From UBA9926 sp038131595 (GTDB lineage: Bacteria; Pseudomonadota; Gammaproteobacteria; Pseudomonadales; Azotimanducaceae), in contig JAYPPR010000008.1 of the NCBI GenBank assembly GCA_038131595.1, positions 62,001-126,000 of the forward strand: 64,000 nt of DNA, read 5' to 3'. Under the pieces are notes generated by a model. The model was given only the letters and a program-made list of their open reading frames with translations, ran no database searches and was not told the DNA's origin. Of this stretch, positions 63,920 through 64,000 are shown one piece after another (position 1 is the stretch's first letter; each line of letters opens with the position of its first letter). The translations under genes were made by a program, and so were the position numbers.

Positions 63920-64000
63920 TAATTTCCTATTCAATCGAGTACCAAGTCAGGGTTTATACACCGTTCGAGTGGTAGTTCAGTAGCTAGGCCGTACGCAGAG

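Noticed and set aside
1..64000. Insertion sequences, phage genes or an integrase explaining the tRNA relic
   Set aside because: No transposase, integrase or phage structural protein was recognised in any frame.

Overview
The window reads as chromosomal DNA of an aerobic Gram-negative heterotroph, most likely a marine gammaproteobacterium (inference). The basis is the mix of acyl-CoA dehydrogenases, propionyl-CoA/methylmalonyl-CoA genes, a Baeyer-Villiger monooxygenase, a TonB receptor, lipoproteins with CGGG-type lipoboxes and periplasmic c-type cytochromes. No phage, transposase or CRISPR array is visible.

Layout. 0-11.5 kb: acyl-CoA dehydrogenases, a PKD-type lipoprotein, a degenerate tRNA-Met, a DsbA-family isomerase, a CoA-transferase relic, a cupin, and a biotin-dependent acyl-CoA carboxylase split in two by one base. 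11.7-22.1 kb: a tryptophan tryptophylquinone (TTQ) amine dehydrogenase locus in the order B-E-D-A-cytochrome c, with a periplasmic cupin, a TetR regulator, a CmcJ-like oxidoreductase, a cytochrome/beta-propeller quinoprotein dehydrogenase and a TonB receptor. 22.2-28.2 kb: two divergent catabolic operons (SDR-EthD, and SDR-BVMO-CoA-transferase-SDR). 28.3-31.4 kb: MeaB and methylmalonyl-CoA mutase. 32.2-44.1 kb: acylating aldehyde dehydrogenase, MFS, DUF3604, GST-type proteins, DUF1254/DUF1214 protein, Fe(II)/2OG dioxygenase and nitroreductase. 44.6-59.2 kb: one co-directional locus coding for a flavin/cNMP/4Fe-4S protein, a small membrane protein, an FHA-decaheme cytochrome, a GlcG/HbpS-type lipoprotein, a beta-barrel-like outer membrane protein, a decaheme LVIVD-repeat cytochrome and a five-heme cytochrome, about 25 haem sites in all. 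59.3-63.9 kb: LLM flavin oxidoreductase, feruloyl-CoA synthase-like ligase and a GPH-type symporter.

How the genes fit together. Most of the window feeds acyl-CoA, aromatic or alicyclic catabolism; odd-chain products would enter central metabolism through the carboxylase, mutase and MeaB. The amine dehydrogenase region looks like a dedicated periplasmic oxidation module, probably regulated through a palindromic operator seen in front of both cupin genes. The 44.6-59.2 kb locus looks like a trans-envelope electron-transfer system and is the best candidate for something undescribed.

Caveat. About ten otherwise well-conserved genes carry single-base indels, nearly all in short homopolymers. The reading frames between lesions are well preserved, so assembly error or very recent inactivation are both possible; the broken genes are annotated as single interrupted genes.
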